NCBI GenBank assembly: GCA_031472005.1
Contig: PZJY01000010.1
Location: 620,001-684,000 of the forward strand
Source: Tetracladium setigerum
Taxonomy: Eukaryota; Ascomycota; Leotiomycetes; Helotiales
DNA length: 64,000 nucleotides
Direction of reading: 5' to 3'
Part shown: positions 1 through 11,568 of the stretch, piece after piece
Position numbering within the stretch: the stretch's first letter is position 1
Layout: the number at the start of each line of letters is the position of its first letter
Notes under the pieces: generated by a model
What the model saw: only the letters and a program-made list of their open reading frames with translations
The model's database searches: none
Told to the model about the DNA's origin: nothing
Program-made: the position numbers and the translations under genes

Positions 1-746
1 TCTTCGAGTCAGCATACTATCGGGCGATCGCGAACCGTACGTTCATTCTATTCTATGTAGAACCATCAATCTTTATTGGGGACAACAAAGAGAGGATAGA
101 GGAGGCAAGGCTAACAAAGAACCACACAGCAACGAACCCCAAATGTCCCCAAGCAATCATGCAATTCCAACACGGCACCGTCGAAATGAACGCCGATCTC
201 TCCCTCCAACTCACACCCTTCTCAGTAGATGGCAGACAACTCCAATCCGACCCTTGTAGTAACGACCATGGCCTCTACACAAGATACAATCAATCCGAGA
301 AAATGGCTGTAAGCGCCCCTCCCTACCTTTCTCTGCCCCTCTTCCCCCTCTCCTCCCTCCCCCTTTCAACTCTCGATCATTCTAACGAACCAAACCGACA
401 GAAATGGCAAGTCTACATAGACCCCTACACCAAAATGACCCGTCTCGACCTCTACCAATTCGACGGCACACCCGTCCATCCACTCTTCCTCGCCTACAGT
501 CCTCCTCAAATGCTACCCACCGTCACCATGAACCCAACGAAAGCAGCAGCGACACCAACCGGCGGTGCAAAAGCTAAGCGAGGAGAGAAGACGCAATATG
601 ATATCCCGCTTAATATTAATGCGCGGCATATTAAGCGTGATGGGAGGGGTTTGGGGAAACATGCGTTGGAGAGGTTGGATGTTAATATGGTTTGGTGGGT
701 GGGTGTGGGGATGTGTGTTTTTGGTGGGGCGGCGTATTTGCTGTAG
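1..746 (+). CDS. ROT1: ROT1, ER-membrane chaperone, 3' part (5' end outside window)
   Basis: ROT1 is an essential fungal ER-membrane protein that helps fold glycoproteins needed for beta-1,6-glucan synthesis and N-/O-glycosylation. Three exon pieces are visible: 1-36, 130-308 and 402-746, with introns gtacgt...cacacag (37-129) and gtaagc...ccgacag (309-401). The second intron is 93 bp without a stop, so a naive reading frame runs through it. The joined protein reads AYYRAIANPTNPKCPQAIM, then QFQHGT, DGRQL, a YTRYNQSEKM motif, YIDPY, YQFDG and LAYSPPQMLPT, which is the ROT1 signature in order. The last about 20 residues are hydrophobic (VWWVGVG...GGAAYLL), matching the single C-terminal membrane anchor of the family. 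The N-terminal third, with the signal peptide, lies left of the window. Identity is confident; only the first partial exon rests on a short stretch. Confidence 0.9.
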   Translation, partial: FESAYYRAIANRTFILFYVEPSIFIGDNKERIEEARLTKNHTATNPKCPQAIMQFQHGTVEMNADLSLQLTPFSVDGRQLQSDPCSNDHGLYTRYNQSEKMAVSAPPYLSLPLFPLSSLPLSTLDHSNEPNRQKWQVYIDPYTKMTRLDLYQFDGTPVHPLFLAYSPPQMLPTVTMNPTKAAATPTGGAKAKRGEKTQYDIPLNINARHIKRDGRGLGKHALERLDVNMVWWVGVGMCVFGGAAYLL

Positions 747-1888
747 GATTCGCTGTAGACGTAAGGGAAGGGGAGAATAAGAGATGTGTTTCCAGGCTGG
801 ATTTGACTGGAGTGGAGTGAACTGGTCTGGTTTGTGTGTATATGTTTTGGGGGTGGAGATTGACGACTGGCATAGAATATTAGATATGATCACTGGTTGA
901 TTGGTTGGGTTGGCGTTTGTTGGGATCTTTCTACTCAAACAAATGAGTAGCTGGGAGTTTGGGGCATTGGTAACCCATGGATGGATGTATTATGTCATTG
1001 AGAGCGAGTGTAACTCCATAGAGGGGTACCGAATCATGAATGCGGGCGTTACAGTAGATTAGACAGCATTTTGTGTTCATACGACAACCACAGCAAACGT
1101 CGAAACTTCACAAGGTTCATTATTGCAACAGCGATCTCACAATGTCAAAATTGACCTCTTGTAATCTTTCTTCTGATATTCTCTTTTACTTCCAATATAA
1201 TAAATATTGCATCGTCGTTGGCCAAACTCAGGAACCCACAGTTAAACATCCACTCCACTCCAACATCTACGATATTGAACTTCCAAAAAAAAAAAAAAAA
1301 AAACAGCTAGCTATTTTCCAGTGCGTTAAAGAAGAAGACGAAGCTTGCCTAGTACATACGTACATCAACAGACCCGGCCATTACAAATAAGACTAAGGCT
1401 GTTCGCAAATGCTCACGTGATGCGGCAAATGCGGTCTTTGTTGCACGTCGCAAAAAAGTTCAGGTTGTTTTCAACTCGTTTTGCAAAGATGCGTTTTTTG
1501 AAGTTTTTGAAGAAGTGTTTCTCGTATTCGGGGATTTCTCGTAACTTTTCGCGAATAGGAGATTGAAGAAAAATATCACGTGTAGCCACGATCCTGCCAT
1601 TTGGAGAGAGGAAGCATGAGCCAGCACGGAGCCAGCACATATTCTAAAATAAAATCCTTTTCTTCTTCTGAATCAATAATATCAAAATGTTGGGGGAAGG
1701 CTCGATAATTCAATTCGTCTCTCCATAGTTAACGTCCCACAAAACTCCAAATCCGATTCCAAACTCACCTCATCTATGGAGGTATTCCCACAATAAATCC
1801 ACATTCCCATCCCGTTCCTAAAACCCCATTCTAATATAAACCCACATAACCAAATTCTATTTATAAATCAACCAATTCATCAAACGGA
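747..1888. other. Intergenic, ROT1 3' flank to tRNA
   Basis: About 1.1 kb with no coding segment I can support. It holds the ROT1 3' flank and a run of 19 A at 1285-1303. Small reading frames here have no recognisable motif and no splice partners. Confidence 0.5.
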
Positions 1889-1972
1889 GCCTGGATAGTT
1901 CAGTGGTAGAATACATGCTTTGGGTCAAATCTAAAGTGTATGTGGTCGCAGGTTCAATCCCTGCTTCAGGCC
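1889..1972 (+). tRNA. tRNA-Pro(TGG), copy 1, with 12-nt intron
   Basis: The sequence folds as a cloverleaf: acceptor GCCTGGA/TTCAGGC, D stem GTTC/GAAT, anticodon stem CATGC/GTATG, T stem GCAGG/CCTGC with loop TTCAATC, discriminator C. The anticodon loop reads TT-TGG-G, then an intron at 1925-1936, then T. Anticodon TGG (1921-1923) decodes proline CCA and related codons. The intron sits one base 3' of the anticodon, the canonical place for nuclear tRNA introns. A box (TAGTTCAGTGGT) and B box (GGTTCAATCC) are intact. The mature length is 72 nt. Anticodon assignment depends on the stem register, which the second copy supports because it differs only inside the proposed intron. Confidence 0.87.
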
Positions 1973-2708
1973 TTTGAGAGTAGAAATCTTTAAGATTGTC
2001 TTTTTTTGACTTTTTCCGGAGTTATTATTTTATATTATCCTTTTATTAACTTGTTTCTTAATAGATTTTTTAGAGGCATATTTTTGATTATTTTTTTCCT
2101 ATTTTTTTCCTATTTTTTTACAAAAAATTACGTCAATGATTTTGAGACTATTCTTTTCAATATAAATATGTCGCTTTAAAAGTCTAAAACGGAGGTGTGT
2201 GTGTTATTCGCCAAGCTTTTGAGATTCTGTATCTACTTTGCTATTGTAAGATTACCTACCTATTTCTGCGCTCCGCTCATCCAAAAAGCAGATTCATGTT
2301 GCACATCATTAAGAGTTTGCTCAATCAATCTGAGACACACACTGGCTTTGGTTTCTGTTTTTTTCTTTTGTTTTATTTTTTAAAAAAAGTGTTATCGCAT
2401 ATCACAAAAACTACTATTCAACCAGACATATCTACTGCATTAAGCGAGGTCTTCAAGTCTTCGGAACGCTATGAGGTTACACAAGCACAAAGTAAACACT
2501 TGTGCTTGCACATGGCAACAAGTTGTTGAATCAACCGGCATTCAGCATTTATTTATTATATCACCGTGTGCCATATCTATTTTCAAAATTTCCATAGATC
2601 CTCCATTCTCAGGTAGCCTACTGTGGTTGGAATCCAGCACTCCGCACAGGAGTTCAGCGCCAACATCAACACATACTAGCAGAGAGTCCAGCATGAAAAA
2701 GTATTAGC
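1973..2708. other. AT-rich spacer between the two tRNA genes
   Basis: This spacer is AT-rich with many T tracts and no supported gene. It shows no extended similarity to the flanks of the second tRNA copy that I can see. Confidence 0.45.
2001..2007 (+). terminator. Pol III terminator of tRNA-Pro copy 1
   Basis: A run of seven T starts 28 bases after the tRNA end, followed by another T5 tract, as expected for RNA polymerase III termination. Confidence 0.6.
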
Positions 2709-2792
2709 GCCTGGATAGTTCAGTGGTAGAATACATGCTTTGGGTATCAACTAAAGTGTATGTGGTCGCAGGTTCAATCCCTGCTTCAGGCC
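2709..2792 (+). tRNA. tRNA-Pro(TGG), copy 2, with 12-nt intron
   Basis: This is identical to the copy at 1889-1972 in all 72 mature positions. The two differ only in the 12-nt intron after the base 3' of the anticodon: TATCAACTAAAG here and TCAAATCTAAAG in copy 1. Splicing therefore gives the same tRNA. A and B boxes are intact. The substitutions being confined to the intron is independent support for the anticodon and intron call. Confidence 0.87.
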
Positions 2793-3162
2793 TACTTGTG
2801 GATTGTGGATCAAGGAGATGAAAATTTTTCACTTCTCTTTTTTGAATAATTTTTGGGATTTTTGGGCAGAAGACTAGGGGAGAGAATTCCCTTGGCACGG
2901 TGGTTCTCTTACTTTGCTCTTGGGGGGTTGATTTTTGGAGGCCGGAGGGGACGATGGGAGGTGGTTTTGGATTTTGAAGTTGGTGGTGTTGTTGCAAGGT
3001 GGTAATAGTATATTTGAAAATACTTGTTTATCTGAGCTATTTATATCAATCGCCTAAGAATTTGGGTAATCTTTTCTTACCTTTCTTCTGCTGTAAATTC
3101 AAAAAGGAAATCATCATTCTCTCGATTATTCAACAAGATTCCTCAAGCACTTCAATTCCGAC
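2793..3162. other. Intergenic, phytase 3' flank
   Basis: No supported gene. It holds the 3' flank of the minus-strand phosphatase and the region after the second tRNA. Confidence 0.4.
2825..2843 (+). terminator. Pol III terminator of tRNA-Pro copy 2
   Basis: T5 at 2825-2829 and T6 at 2838-2843 follow the tRNA end at 2792. Confidence 0.55.
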
Positions 3163-4963
3163 CTACTCAAAACACAAATCCCATCTTCCCCCACCCCTCG
3201 CAAATCCTAAACTCTCCACGAACCTATCGACCTTGCACCGTCCCAACTCATCAGCTCCACAATTCACCAGTGGAACGACGCGATCATTCACGATAATCCT
3301 CACCAACTCCTTTCCTTGATCCTGCTCATCTCCCTCCCTCAAAGCACCATCATCTCCATTCTCCTCCTGGCCACAAATCATCTTCTCAACATACATCCTC
3401 CCCCAAAAGGCACCGCCCACGCCGCTGCATACCCAGCCATCTCACTCCCGTCTCTATCCAATCTCTTCTCTTTCCCCAACATCGCCGTTGCATTATACAA
3501 GCCTAATGCTGAAAAGATAGTCATCATGTCATTGTCATGGCTGAAATCTGCGTATAATGCGCTCTTCAATGGGAATGTGCTTTCATCGCCATCCAACGTC
3601 GAATTCGTACTTGTGTGATCCTGCACCGGTGATTGCGTTAGACGAGCGATGAGTTCATTCGCATATCCAACTCCCTGCGTTGGAGCAATGGGCGCATTAC
3701 CCCATGAAAAACCGTAGTATTTCCCAAGTGATTGGAAATAATCGTAATCCCTCCATTCCTCCTGTGTAAAGAGCGCACAGAACGGCGAGACGTCTCCAGT
3801 CTCAGATGAGACGGTGTGGAAAGGGCATAAATCCATCAATGAAATCGTGTCATCGGCGGTAAAATTCACGCCTTGAATTTCAGCGTTCAAGCGTGCGGTG
3901 ATGGGTGGCAGGAAAATAGATCCAAATGCAGACATTGCTTCGCTGCCGGTGGTGCTGTCGAGGAACGGTGGACAGAGTTCGATATCGAGTGTGTTGTTTG
4001 ACTTGGTAGATTCAGGGATAATTAGGATATCATAAGGAAAAATATCCATATCGGTGGACGTCTCATCGTCTAACTTCGACGCGTGGAAACCTTGCGTCCA
4101 GTTCAGCGCGGATTCGATAACCCTAGCCTGACCAGCTGCGCGTATGAAAGGCGTATGTTTCGCCGCCAGCTCTTTATACCGTAAATAGTATTTTGAGCCT
4201 GAATTCCGCATCTCCTGTTGACCGAAGACGGATAACTGATCGGCACCTAGAGAATAAGTGTAGGATTTGAGGAAGCGCGTGGATTTGCTGTAGGATGTTG
4301 CTTTTTGATGGATTCGAGTGACAAGCAGGCTGTATTTTAGGGATTTACCAAGAGTAGGATCGCGGGCACCGTGGCGGGAGAGAATTTGTGCAAAGGTGAT
4401 TTTGCAACCAGAAGGAATTTCGTTGGGTATAGAGGAGGGAACGGAATAGTAGGGCGAGTATTGACCCAGTATTGAGAGATGAGGGGTTGGCATATGTAAC
4501 CATTCTGTACGGTGTCGCAGGACGCCGAGGGAAGTTTTTTGTAGACTCTAGGCTTTGTTAGCGATCTTTTTATGAAACCTTTGAAACTGAGAATATGGAA
4601 GAGGAAGATAAGTATTCATGCTCCGCTTAATTAATAACCTATCGCTGTGATGTATGACGTCTCCATGGAGGCAATTCAAACTCACAAGGTAAACACCCAG
4701 AAGCCAATCGAGGCACCAATAACAGCACCAAGCACAGTCATAACTTCCTGAAATCTCTTCTTGTTCCTCGTAATCTGAAGCGTCCACAATTTAGTGTGAA
4801 GTAGAGAACGGTTCTCAGACTCTTCGGCTTCTCTGTGAGCCTCCGCCGCTTGGCTCTCCTCCTCAGCTTCATGCTGATTCTCATTTTCAGGTATCGCCTC
4901 GTAACGTTGTCTCCTTGCTCGCCCCAGAAACGCCGAAGCACTTGAGAGGGGTGTAAACTTCAT
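3163..4963 (-). CDS. Membrane-anchored histidine acid phosphatase (phytase family), two apparent frameshifts
   Basis: Histidine acid phosphatases of the phytase family hydrolyse phosphomonoesters such as phytate. Exon 1 is 4963-4686, the intron 4685-4548 (gtgagt...gctaacaaagcctag), exon 2 4547-3163. Exon 1 encodes a charged cytosolic tail and one hydrophobic segment (TVLGAVIGASIGFWVFTL), so the protein looks like a type II membrane protein rather than a cleaved secreted one. Then follow CDTVQNGYIC, GQYSPYYS, the catalytic RHGARDPT, the proton-donor motif SHDND, and a C-terminal NDRVVPL with the CKVDRFVESL segment. The frame changes twice: at 4465-4467 (TGGGTC where TGGGGTC is needed) and at 3400-3404 (five G where six are needed). 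With one base restored at each place the gene is open for 555 codons. Both are in G runs on the coding strand. The family call is firm; enzyme substrate is inferred. Confidence 0.85.
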
Positions 4964-5551
4964 GTTTGTGGTGTGGGTAGGATGCTCTCTTGGTCTGATA
5001 TTGATCTGAGCTGCTCCAGCTCAGAGGGTGGTCGCGTCTTTGTCGCAGTGACTTTCCAACAACAAGTCGAAGCTTTGGCTTAAAATCAGTCAGATAGAGT
5101 CCCCGAGTAGAGGAAGATGCAATTTGCTGAGCAAATAATAAAAAATGAGGTTGGAGATGGTGAGAGATGGATGAGGAACGTGGGTGAATCAGGAGCGACG
5201 TTTGGTATTGTCAAAGTCACGTGCCGTTAGGCTTTGCCAATTTATGTGTTTGGAACATTTTCTTGGCCAAAAATGTGTGTTAAAGGAACCGTAGGGGCAA
5301 TTGTTATATCTTCCACTCGAGGTCTCTGCTGTACCGAAGGTACTTACTTATCGTAAGTTACGTAATTGGGCTCTAGGCGGTGTTCAGATCATCTTGCCAC
5401 GACTACATGGTTTTAAGGCTATCACGTTGACAAGACAGCCAAACTTTTGAGCAGAGGTGGACCAAACGATTCAATTTCTCCGTATTTCCTAGAAGCCTGT
5501 TCAAATCCATCCAACAACATACCACACATTCCTACTAATCCTCCTGTTACC
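4964..5551. other. Phytase upstream region and SEC5 3' flank
   Basis: This is the presumed promoter of the phosphatase gene and the 3' flank of SEC5. I see no additional coding segment. A frame at 5422-5640 overlaps the SEC5 end without recognisable motifs. Confidence 0.4.
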
Positions 5552-8500
5552 CTAAAATGCTCCTGACTGCTTACTCGCCCCACTCTCACTCCTCTTCGTC
5601 TTTCGCCTGTTCTTTGACCCCCTAAAGCAAGCAAACTCATTGTTACTGCCCACTCTCAACGCTTTCAAAACATCTCTCATAATAGGCAATTCACTCTGTA
5701 GCTCAATCCTTGCTGCGTCATCGGTACACTTATCCAGCTCCTGATAAATCTGACTCTGCCACTCCGCCGCCTTGTCGGACGTGTAATGGGACAATGTTTG
5801 AGAGACGAACTCAACGTCCAGGGTAGCTTGCATTAGGCCAGCAAGGGTGTAGTCTTTGCGAGTAGTGAATGCTATGAGCAATTCGCGGGACAATTCTTCA
5901 AGAAGGTGCTGGATTATTTCTTGGGTGAGTGAAGTTGCTGTGGTTGAAACTTGCGTGTGAACTAATACTAACGACAGGAGAGCTTCGTAAATGTACTCCC
6001 GGACGTCTTTAGGCTTTGACTTCGGCGGTGGGGGCCAATTTGGAGAGGCAACGCCTGACTGGATGATGTTTTGGAGCTTGTCAGAGTATGGGCGTGTGTA
6101 TGTTTTGAAGAGACGGGTGTCGATTTGGCCCAATACATCACGAATTGTCTTGGCTTCTTCGGTAAGTTTGACGGAAAAGGCGTTTTCAAATTGAGTGGTC
6201 AGATTCGGGACAACGTCTGCTTTCAAAGCCTTGAGATTGCTCAAAGTCAAAAGCATTCGGACATTCTGATCATATTAGCAGCGTTCCTTCTAAGTGAAAT
6301 TGTTTACTTACTCGATCGGTGATATTGGTGGTACCAGCCCCAATGTTAACCGCACTAACTCTTGCAACAGGGCTTGTCAGACCATCTGTATCTGCTGTCC
6401 AGTCGTCTTCTGCTCTTTTGATTGTTCTCTCTGCGTTCTCTACCAATCCACTCAATGCTTTGTACAGAGTTGTTACAAATTGACTTCGAACCATAGTCAA
6501 AAGTTTCACCGGAGGCGGCAAAACCACATCCTCAGATCCTGCCGTGGTCATAGCTTCAGGAATGTACAGAATCTTCTGCATTCCAGTCAAAATTGCGCTT
6601 TCAAATGCTCCAAAGTTTGCCGGCATCATCGTCTGATCACGATTCTCTGTCGATCGTTTCCAATCTTCTAGCACCTTGATATTTTCGGCGTCTTTATTCC
6701 AAGCACCACAGACCGCCGCAACCGAGCGTTCTCGGGCACCGCCAACCAAAGCTTTCAATCCTTCCATCCCATTTCCATCACCGTTTCCAATTAAAGAAAT
6801 CCGTGACATATCACTGGCACCACTACCAACAAGTACAAGCATCTTGGCCAAGTAATGAACAGCACTGAGAGAATTTGACCATGGAGGCCAGAACGCGAAT
6901 TTTTCCCATGCTTCCCCACGTTTCGGTGAGGGGGGCGGTAAGTTATTGGGATCAAAGTTGAATCGCGGATCTAGCAGAGCACTGGTCGGGGTTTTCCCTG
7001 CACCCCCGGACGATGTAGGAGTGTTGGGAGGGAGCGGCGAGAACAAAGACGAGATATCTTCAAGTGGAGGATCCGCAAAGAATGCAAAGACGTTCTCTCG
7101 TATCAATTCGATCAGTTCAACTGTTCCCTTCTGTAAGTCTAATGTTCCTTGGGTTGACAAGCGGTGATGTTCCCGAGATTGACCATTTAATCCAGAAGGG
7201 AGATTACGTTGAGCGTTACCATCAATGAAACTCTGTACAGTTTGCCAAAACTCTACAACCTCGCCCAATATACCCTGGGGAGAAAGAAGGCTGTTCAAAT
7301 ATCCAACCATCATCTCCCAAAGTTCAACTGTATCCGAGGAGTCCAGAGAAGTAGCTTTGTCTTCTGTGTTTTGACGGCCAAGAGACCGCATATGAGCCGC
7401 AATCATTTGAGGAGTAGGTCGCTCGGAATTTGCAAGTTTTCGTCTCAAAATCTCAATCTCAACCCGAGACCTGTCGGAAGTTGACTGGATTTTGCTTTTG
7501 AGATGATCATACCGACTGAGTAGCCAAACCCAGATTGGGTTGTCCGTAACTCCTACTTCCAGTAAGAAACTAATGAGCTCCATATGTTGGTCCTGTGCAA
7601 CCCCAACAGCATTTGATGATCTCGACGAAATGTTTTGCATGGCGATGAGCCGCCTCCACACATCCCTTTTGAAGTCCTCGATTTGTTTTTCAATGTCAAC
7701 CTCTATGCGAGATGCGAGCAATATCTGATGAATTTGAGAATCCGTGGGTACTGAGGTTGCGAGACTTTCCCCTAGTCGTCTGGCTTCGTTCGTGAAACGT
7801 TTTGCTTTCGTATATTCTTCAGTGATGGTGTCATAATCCTTTCGTTTTATACCGTCCGTGATTGCAGCACTGACTTCATACAGTTCCTTGTACTTGTCAA
7901 CAGTCCCATTTACAACTTTTAGGTGATCTTCCTTCTCCCGTCCTCCAAGAGCCGGTCCCCAAAGCTCTTCTGCTTTTGCCGACACGTCCAATAAGGGATG
8001 TTTAATGCCCAGAATTCCATACTCGCTTTCCTTCGTAAGAGCATTCTTCTTTTTGCTTTCTGGAGAAGGCACGGCCATTGTAGCTTGGTTTCCGCTTGAT
8101 GTTCGGAAGCTGTTCCTGCTCGCGTGCCGAGAATGTGCTCTGCTAGGTGAGGGCGGAGGAGGAGGAGCCCCGCGATACTTCATTTCCGTATAGACATTGT
8201 CAATTGTTGCTTTGGCTCGTACGAAGCGCTCGAAGTTAGATTCTACCAGGACCTTTAGTGATGCGGATTTTTGGTCAATGGATCTGGAAAGGACATCGAG
8301 TCCTTGGAGGAGGTCTTCAGTGGAAGCTGTCGAATGAACTTGAGAGAGGAAGAGCGCCGGGGAGAAGGTGGTAGAGGAGAGAAGGAATCGATTCCCTACA
8401 TATGCTATCAGCTACCTATGTCAGGCAAATGGGAGCAGTGTACCAACTCAGTCGGGGATCATCTTGAATTGGCAACCCCTGCTGCCGTATGATTCTCACA

Positions 8501-8781
8501 ACACTGTCCGTACTCCCCAATGGATCTGGCTCATCTCGCTGCACCAAGTTCTCCACGCCATCGCCAGTCCTTTGTGAGCCTGGCAGACTCCTCCTATCAC
8601 TTGCGACTCGTTCGAGAGCGGAGTATCTGTTAGACTTAGACTTTCGACTGACACCGTTGCGCCGGGGCGTGGAATCCTCATCGTCTGAAGCATCGCTCAA
8701 ATCCTTTTCGGCCGGCCATTCGACGGGATATGCATCTTGAAGCTGATAGTGGTCCAGCACCATGCGCGCGTAGTCTGCCAT
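5552..8781 (-). CDS. SEC5: Exocyst complex subunit SEC5
   Basis: Sec5 is a core subunit of the exocyst, which tethers secretory vesicles to the plasma membrane at growing hyphal tips. Exons are 8781-8448, 8395-6312 and 6265-5552; introns are 8447-8396 (gttggt...atgtag) and 6311-6266 (gtaagt...gatcag). The sum is 1044 codons, in the usual range for fungal Sec5. Exon 1 ends in DDPRLR and exon 2 continues NRFLLSSTTFSPALFLSQVH, a strongly conserved Sec5 N-terminal block, followed by KASLKVLV-like helices and NFERFVRAKATID. The rest is mostly helical, as expected for this family, with a Pro/Ser-rich stretch near residue 200. The start at 8781 opens with MADYARMVLDHYQL, a natural N terminus. No frameshift is seen. 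It is divergent from IDH2, with 298 bp between the starts. Confidence 0.9.
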
Positions 8782-9079
8782 CTTGAGGTTCGTTCGTTAA
8801 TCCAAATCCTGTACCGTGACTTAAGCGTAGCCGTGGCCGGGGAGCTGTCTGTAGAGTCGAGTCGAGTATCCCGTAAACGCGGTTTTTGCCGACTTGGAGC
8901 TCCACTGAAGTCTGCCAAGGATTTGGACCTTCCTTCGTCAACCGGCCAGTCGCAAAATCCCTCCTCCGCTTCCATAACAACCACATTCACCTCCTCCTCC
9001 TCCTCCTCTTCCACTTTACATTTATACCTCTTTGTTGCCTTCCACCGCAACATTACCTCGAGATACCTCATCTTTCATA
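8782..9079. promoter_or_regulatory. Shared SEC5/IDH2 divergent promoter region
   Basis: The 298 bp between the two starts must carry both promoters. A (CTC)n pyrimidine tract at 8991-9010 lies about 70-90 bp before the IDH2 start, a common feature near fungal transcription starts. No TATA box is obvious. Confidence 0.5.
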
Positions 9080-10539
9080 ATGCTGGCCGTTCGCTCATTT
9101 GCTGCTCCAGCGCGGAGACAATGCTGGCAGTCTTCCTCTCGAGCTTGGGTTCCTACCTCGGTACAGGTGGGTATTCAGCTTCACAAAAACAAAACAATGA
9201 TCAATTAGGCCAATCTTTACTGACGACATTCTCTCTCGCCTAGGCTCGACGATCGTATGCGACCAAGGAATCCAAGGTCGCTGAATTCCACGGAAAGAAG
9301 GGCGCAGACGTAAGCACGACCCCTCCGATTCAGCGTTTGAGACACGAGGCGGCTACTTTTGAAGCGGGCAATGGGCTCAATTGAGCTCGCAGAGGAAGGG
9401 CGAATTGGGCATGGAGCTAATGGCATTCACAGGGACTCTACACAGTCAGTTTGATCGAGGGTGATGGTATCGGACCAGAGATTGCACAATCAGTCAAGGA
9501 CATCTTTGCGGCTGCGAAGGTCGGAACCCCAAACTTCTAGCTCTGGAAAATTACAACATGTTAACACGAGGGAATAGGCGCCAATTAAGTGGGAGCCTGT
9601 TGATGTTACACCAATTCTTAAGGATGGCAAGACCACCATTGCCCAGGAGACAATTGACAGCATTGAGCGTAACAAGGTTGCATTGAAGGGACCTCTTGCC
9701 GTAAGTAGGAAGCTCTCTAGAGCTATACACAAGCTAATAGCTGGTAGACGCCAATTGGCAAAGGCCATGTCTCTCTCAATCTTACTCTCCGCCGTACCTT
9801 CAACCTCTTCGCAAACGTCCGACCCTGCCGTTCCATTGCAGGATACAAGACCCCATACGATGGAGTTGACACAGTCCTAATCCGAGAGAACACCGAGGGA
9901 GAATACTCTGGTATCGAGCACGTCGTTGTTGACGGTGTCGTACAAAGCATCAAACTTATTACCGAGAAGGCCAGTGAAAAGGTTATCCGATTCGCCTTCC
10001 AATACGCCCACGACATCAACAAGCTCAAGGTCCGTGTCGTCCACAAGTCCACCATCATGAAGATGAGCGATGGTCTCTTCCTTTCTACCGCCCAACGTGT
10101 CGCAAAGGACTTCCCTCAAATTGAATTCGATGCCGAGCTCCTCGACAACACCTGCCTGAAGATCACCACCGACCCAACCCCATACAACGACAAGGTCATG
10201 GTCATGCCCAACTTGTACGGTGACATTCTCTCCGACATGTGCGCCGGTCTCATTGGTGGTCTTGGTCTCACCCCATCTGGTAACATCGGTGACGAGTGCT
10301 CCATCTTCGAAGCCGTCCACGGATCCGCTCCCGATATTCAAGGCAAAGCCCTCGCCAACCCCACCGCTCTCCTTCTCAGTTCCATTATGATGTTGAGACA
10401 CATGGGCCTCAACGAGCACGCTCTGCGCATCGAGACTGCCATCTTCGATACTTTGAAGGAAGGAAAGGTGTTGACCGGTGATTTGGGTGGAAGCAGCAAG
10501 ACGCACGAGTATGCCGGTGCCATCATTAAGCGATTGTAG
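9080..10539 (+). CDS. IDH2: Mitochondrial NAD-isocitrate dehydrogenase, catalytic subunit
   Basis: IDH2 with IDH1 forms the NAD-dependent isocitrate dehydrogenase of the TCA cycle in the mitochondrial matrix. Five exons, 9080-9166, 9244-9309, 9433-9519, 9578-9700 and 9748-10539, sum to exactly 385 codons, the usual length. The N terminus (MLAVRSFAAPARRQCWQ) is Arg/Ser-rich without acids, a mitochondrial targeting signal. Then come LIEGDGIGPEI, PIKWEPVDVTP, TPIGKGHVSLNLTLR, ANVRPCRSI, the isocitrate-binding ENTEGEYSG, MPNLYGDILSD and GSAPDIQGK. The TPIGKG and SLNLTLR motifs favour the catalytic IDH2-type over the regulatory IDH1-type subunit. All introns are GT-AG and 58-123 bp or less. Frames and phases agree with no correction needed. 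Confidence 0.95.
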
Positions 10540-11568
10540 ATATCCCCCCCGTTTTTTGGATTGTGGTATGGGCTTGGGCTTGGCTTGGCTTGGTTGGCGA
10601 ATGTAGAATAGTATAGTATTATTATGCGCTTGCCTAAAAAATTACATATGAAAGCTTTTCCCACATTTTTTTCTTTAGATTCACTGTTTAAATTTGAAGG
10701 AAAGTGAGAGGAAAGTGTAAAGGAAGAGATTGGTAATACTATGTTCATTTTGTTCCTTATTAGATGCAAGGAATTCTGTTCGCTTAAGAAGGATGTAAAT
10801 AGTATGTGAAGTGATTAAGTATCTAAAATTTTGACTTGAGAACTGACGTCTTTTCTCCTAGGTTTATAACAAAATTTCTTCTTCATTTTCGATTCTCTCT
10901 CTAGGTACAAGATACTACACGCAGTACATCACCCATCGACAATGGATAGGCAAGGTAGGTATTTAATTGGGAGGAAGATAGGTATTTCTGTTAAGTATAT
11001 CATCCCTATCCAGAATACCTTATTTACATACCTTAGGTTGCTATCTCATGTTCATTATTCACAAGCCCATCTCAACCTATCCCATACTATTCCATAGCAT
11101 TACACCCTATCCCCATCATCACTATTCCCATCATCATCATCCTCATCCATTCATTCCCCCACACTAAATTTAAATTCCAGACACTAACACCAATAAACTC
11201 CGAAAAAGAAAAAAAATATCCAGCGCGAGGCTAGGCAAGATACCCATATGAACACCCACCGCATAAAGTCATGATCGCGTTACGTATAAGGCAATCAACG
11301 CCCCAGCCCCGGCGCCCCAACGAGAATTGAAAAAACTCCACGCCCCCTTCCCATTATTTACTCTATCTGTTCAAAGCAAAAACTATGATGACAAAGCAAA
11401 AGATAGAGACAGAGACAGAGAAAGAGTAAAGATGTTTGTTGATGAGAAAAAAAGAGAAGAGAAATTATGTTGGTGGAAGCATGAGTCTGGAGCAGTACCG
11501 AAGCTCGTAACATCTCGAGTCGGATTGGTCGAAGACGCAGTTGTTTTGTTTGTTGAGGACATGGGTAT
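10540..11568. other. Convergent intergenic region, IDH2 and regulator 3' ends
   Basis: This 1-kb stretch between two convergent genes holds their 3' flanks. It is rich in CCATC/ATCATC-like low-complexity sequence around 11100-11160. No gene is supported. Confidence 0.45.

Noticed and set aside
1073..1390. Open frame with a lysine run at 1073-1390
   Set aside because: The lysines come from the A19 homopolymer; there are no motifs and no splice partners.
2704..2997. Minus-strand frame covering the second tRNA
   Set aside because: It spans a tRNA gene and has no protein features.
5422..5640. Alternative C-terminal frame for SEC5
   Set aside because: No splice pair joins it better than the direct end at 5552, which gives a whole number of codons and a normal protein length.
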